Positions 59,811-64,000 of a stretch of DNA of 64,000 nucleotides are shown here, in pieces. This DNA comes from Chamaelirium japonicum (Eukaryota > Streptophyta > Magnoliopsida > Liliales > Melanthiaceae). The notes under the pieces were generated by a model. That model did no database searches and was not told the origin of the DNA. It worked only from the letters and a program-made list of their open reading frames with translations. Positions within the stretch are counted from its first letter, which is position 1; every line of letters begins with the position of its first letter. The stretch is taken from contig OX393550.1 in the NCBI GenBank assembly GCA_947650365.1, positions 100,963,472-101,027,471 of the forward strand. The letters run 5' to 3'. Both the position numbers and the translations under genes were made by a program.

Positions 59811-59811
<1 letters not shown>
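59486..59811. mobile_element. Palindromic element L
   Basis: Inner arms TTGATGGGGATGCTATCTAT ... AACTTGCCATAAATAACATC pair; the outer ends are less symmetrical. Flanked by (TA)n on both sides. Confidence 0.7.
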
Positions 59812-60867
<1,056 letters not shown>

Positions 60868-60921
60868 GATTCAGATTTAGGCATGATGGTTGATAAGTGA
60901 GTCTAATGCCACAAATCTTAC

Positions 60922-61025
60922 TTTTTTTTTTTTGAGCAATTCCTCTCCGAGAAGGAGAGGATGGGGTTAAGCATACCCCAAGCTTTATTAAAAACTACCG
61001 GTTAAAGGTTACAAAGGAAAGGGCT
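60922..61025 (-). mobile_element. LINE 3' tail
   Basis: T-run then GAGCAATTCCTCTCCGAG, same family as 39877-39953, framed by AATCTTAC at 60914-60921 and 61026-61033. Confidence 0.8.
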
Positions 61026-61033
61026 AATCTTAC

Positions 61034-61687
61034 ATTAAAATATGCACATTGGGATTGAACTTGATGTCTTATATTATGCATGTGACTAACATTCATAATA
61101 GCTGGAACTATATTAAGATGCAAAGCAAATACTATAACAAAAGAATCTTATTATATTTAAACTAAAATAAAGTGATCTCAATGCACAAGCAGTACACAAA
61201 TTATTGCTTACCAAGGGTTTGATTGCATTATATCTCATAGTTCGTGGAGATGGATCTTATGAGAGCATCTATAGGGTCTATATATTGACCCTATATTTTG
61301 ATAGTCATTAACCTGCTTTAACGACCACCAACAGATAATCAATTAGAGGAGATAGCTAAAAGTGGGATATTTAGTGGAAAAGGAGATACCCTGATCAAGC
61401 CCAAACATGTTCCCCCATTTAGCATAACCGAAAGCAATTGAGAACATGTTTCAATTGATAAGGGGAGTGAGACACCTTGACTGATACTCCACCTGCCTCT
61501 GAATCAGGTTAAAAGAGAGCTATTAATAAGAACAAAGAAGCAAGGAGACACATGCCTTTGTCCAGCTCTGACACGTGTCGGACACTGACAAAGAAGCAAG
61601 GAGATGCATGCCTTCTAAATTATAGACATGGCATTTTTAAATATGAAAGTCGTGTTTTGTTATAAACTTACCATTTATGAAGGCTTG
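61034..61687. other. Spacer, nothing recognised
   Basis: AT-rich. The phrase CAAAGAAGCAAGGAGA(C/T)(A/G)CATGCCTT occurs twice (about 61532 and 61588). Confidence 0.5.
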
Positions 61688-61827
61688 TGTTAGGAGATGA
61701 CGGCTAGGGTTTGGAGAGAATGGAATGCATTTCATTGAGGGACTGAATCCCAATATATATGTACATGTATACACACACAACCCGACCCGACTGTATATAT
61801 AACCCGACCCATCTCTATACATTAACA
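61688..61827 (-). repeat. 3' LTR of the second copia element
   Basis: Same length and ends as the LTRs at 45336 and 50010, with more substitutions in the middle (ATACACACACAACCCGACCC). Confidence 0.92.
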
Positions 61828-61840
61828 CTCCCCCTCAAAC

Positions 61841-62485
61841 TCACGGTGGATCATGGACCGAGAGTTTGCCGATAAAATGCCGGAAGCGAGCAATCGTAAG
61901 GGGCTTCGTCAGAAAATCAGCAGTCTGCTCCGATGATGGAATGAATGACAAGGAGATGGTGTGGTCGAGAAACTTCCGGCGAACATAGTGACAATCAACC
62001 TCAATATGTTTTGTCCGCTCATGGAAGACCGGGTTACTAGCAATCTGAATAACACTCTGGTTGTCACAGAAGAGAGGCGTCAGTCCAGATATCACAACTC
62101 CCAGGTCGAGTAGAAGGTGACAAATCCAGACAATCTCTGCGGTGGTGGAAGCCATAGCCCTGTATTCGGCTTCGGTGCTGGAGCGAGCAACAGACTCCTG
62201 TTTCTTGCTTCGCCAAGAAATGAGAGAATCACCAAGGAACACACAGTATCCGGTAGTAGAACGACGAGTGGCTACATCTCCTGTCCAATCTGCATCGGAG
62301 TAGGCACGCAGCACCAACGGAGAGGTGGAGGGAAAAAGTAGTGGGCGGGTGATGGTGCCTCGGAGGTAGCAGATAATCCGAAGGAGTGCTGCATAGTGAA
62401 CCGAACAAGAAGCCTGAACGAACTGACTAACAATGCCAACAACATGGACAATGTCTGGCCGGGTCATAATGCGGTAGACGAGCAT
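61841..62485 (-). pseudogene. copia RNase H (second element)
   Basis: 214 residues, open. YSDADWTGDVATRRSTTGYC, SSTEAEYRAMASTTAEIVWI and CDNQSVIQIASNPVFHERTK hold the Asp-Glu-Asp catalytic residues in a better state than in the first copy. Ends HDPP before the polypurine tract. Confidence 0.93.
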
Positions 62486-63265
62486 CCCAACCAGCCTCTG
62501 GTAGCGGGAGACATCCTAGAGTGGCTCACCATCTGTAGAAAGAAGCTTCAAATTGAGCTCCATGGGTGTGTCAGCAGTGCAAGAGTCAGTAAGAGCAGCA
62601 TCAGCAAAGATGTCGGATATGTACTTTTGCTGGGAGACCAATAGACCACGAGCTGACCGGGCAATCTCGAGGCCCAAAAAGTAGCAAAGAGGGCCCAGAT
62701 CTTTCATCTCAAACTGACTCTGGAGGTGGCGCTGAAGGGACGCTATGGTGGCACTGTCATCCCCGGTGATGATCATATCATCCACATAGAGAAGAACTGC
62801 AATACCCTGACTGAAGGAGCGAGTGAACAGGGCATAGTCAGAGTGGCGCTCAACAAACCCGGCGGCCATGACTGCACTGCGGAATCGCTCAAACCAGGCA
62901 CGAGGGGCCTGTTTGAGCCCATAGATGGCTCGGCGCAAACGACAGACGTGACCTGAAGGAGCAGAGACGCCCGGTGGAGGAGCCATGTATACCTCCTCTT
63001 AGAGATCACCGTGGAGAAATGCGTTGGTCACATCCATCTGATGTAGAGACCACCCTCGAGCAGCTGCCACAGCTAAGAGGGTGCGAACGGTAGTCATCCG
63101 AGTCACTGGAGCAAACGTCTTCTTGTAGTCAATCCCATACTCCTGGGAGAAACCACGAGCAACAAGGCGCGCCTTATGCCGCTCAATGGACCCATCAGGT
63201 CGAGTCTTGATCTTGAAGATCCATTTGCAGCTAACAGGAACCACGCCAGTAGGACAAGGAACCAA
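62486..63265 (-). pseudogene. copia reverse transcriptase (second element)
   Basis: Two open segments, 63265-62999 and 62986-62516, split by a stop. [49 protein letters not shown] and LLYVDDMIITGDD are present. A further stop after DGEPL separates it from RNase H. Confidence 0.93.
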
Positions 63266-64000
63266 ATCTCACGTCTAAGTCCGCTGAAAGGCCTCAAGTT
63301 CGACTGTCATGGCCTGTCGCCACTCTGGGTGTACAACTGCTTCACGGTACGACTGGGGCTCCCAGTGGGTGTGAAGAGTGTAAGAAAGGCTTGGTAGGAC
63401 GGAGAGTAGGAGGCAACAACAGAGTGTCCAGAAGTGTCAGGAGAAACATAAGTAAACATAGAGTAACCAAACCTGTCAGGGGAGTAGTCATATCTGTTAG
63501 GAGGGTGATGTTCGTGCGAAGGGTAGCGCCGAACAGGTCCAGGATCCGCGACCGGAGAGGTGGAAGCAACTGCAGGCAAAGTAGTACCAGTGGAGACAAT
63601 CTCGGTGGGAGGAACTGTGGAGCGACGAACGTAGACACGCGTGACAGGTGGTGGTGGTGGAGGTGACGGGGGAGACGGGGGAGAGGGAGGTGGCGGGGGA
63701 GGTGGTGGAGAGAGGGAGGTGGAGGTGATGGAGATAGGGGAGGCGAGGAAGGTAGAGGAGGCTCAACCGGGAAGGTGGGCGTGGGAGCAGGATATGGAGG
63801 TAGGAAGGGGATAGTGAGAGGGGGGTGACGACGTAGAAGATGACGTAGGTGGTGAGGGAAGATCCCGGGACTCAGTGGAAAAGTACGGGACATCCTCTAC
63901 AAAGGAGACGTGACGAGAGACACGGATCCAGCGAACCAAGGGATCGTAGCACTGATATCTCTTGTGCTCCCGACTGAGTCCTAAGTGAACACATCTAACA
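63266..64000 (-). pseudogene. copia integrase C-terminus and linker (second element)
   Basis: From the edge the minus strand reads CVHLGLSREHKRYQCYDP and RVSRHVSFVEDV, the end of integrase, then a long Pro/Ser-rich linker as in the first copy. The frame changes near 63890 and 63500. Confidence 0.85.

Larger units (their letters stand above)
61688..64000 (-). mobile_element. Second short-LTR copia element, cut by window edge
   Basis: Same family as 45336-50149 but on the minus strand. The 3' LTR is 61688-61827 (140 bp, inverse reads TGTTAATGTATAGAGATGG). It is followed by RNase H, RT and the end of integrase in order. The 5' half is beyond 64000. Confidence 0.93.

Overview
This is nuclear DNA from a flowering plant with a repeat-rich genome. 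Two plant-only single-copy genes are present as exons with canonical GT-AG introns, and almost everything else is transposable-element DNA, much of it nested. Long introns and the mix of LTR retrotransposons, MITEs, Helitrons and TA/GA microsatellites would fit a monocot or magnoliid, but the sequence alone does not fix the species.

Gene 1 (minus strand, 6818 down to 2585) is the 5' half of FREE1/FYVE1, the plant ESCRT-linked FYVE protein. Three exons encode about 405 residues; the FYVE-coding exons must lie beyond the left edge. Gene 2 (plus strand) is KEA3, the chloroplast K+/H+ antiporter. Four phase-0 exons are secure (38162-38548, 50613-50714, 53625-53705, 58306-58407), a tiny first coding exon is possible at 26291, and the gene runs off the right edge. 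The KEA3 introns have been expanded to tens of kilobases by insertions. The two genes are divergently oriented.

Layout. 1-7.1 kb: FREE1, with a hAT MITE in its last visible intron. 7.7-9.7 kb: two hAT-type MITEs and a decayed gypsy LTR. 10.4-11.5 kb: a PIF/Harbinger transposase pseudogene. 11.8-25.9 kb: a nested stack, in which a Mutator-like inverted-repeat element holds a Ty1/copia element (12894-25608, minus strand), which holds a 2.3 kb solo LTR inside its RT gene and a Cassandra TRIM (LTRs with 5S rRNA and tRNA-like modules), which itself holds another solo LTR. 26.4-27.8 kb: four Helitrons head to tail. 28.6-37.1 kb: a Ty3/gypsy element of Tat type with exact 5 bp target duplication, most of pol deleted, a hAT MITE in gag and an antisense spliced gene with its own TATA box. 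38.2-58.4 kb: KEA3 exons separated by palindromic elements set in (TA)n/(GA)n tracts, a 4.8 kb copia element with 140 bp LTRs, a MULE, LINE tails and minisatellites. 58.7-60.9 kb: a second cluster of palindromic elements. 61.7-64 kb: a second copy of the short-LTR copia family in opposite orientation, cut by the window edge.

No rRNA, functional tRNA gene, CRISPR array or prokaryotic feature was found. The most unusual content is the cluster of about fourteen palindromic, apparently modular elements, most set in TA/GA microsatellites, followed by the tandem Helitron array and the Cassandra LTR that combines two pol III-type modules.
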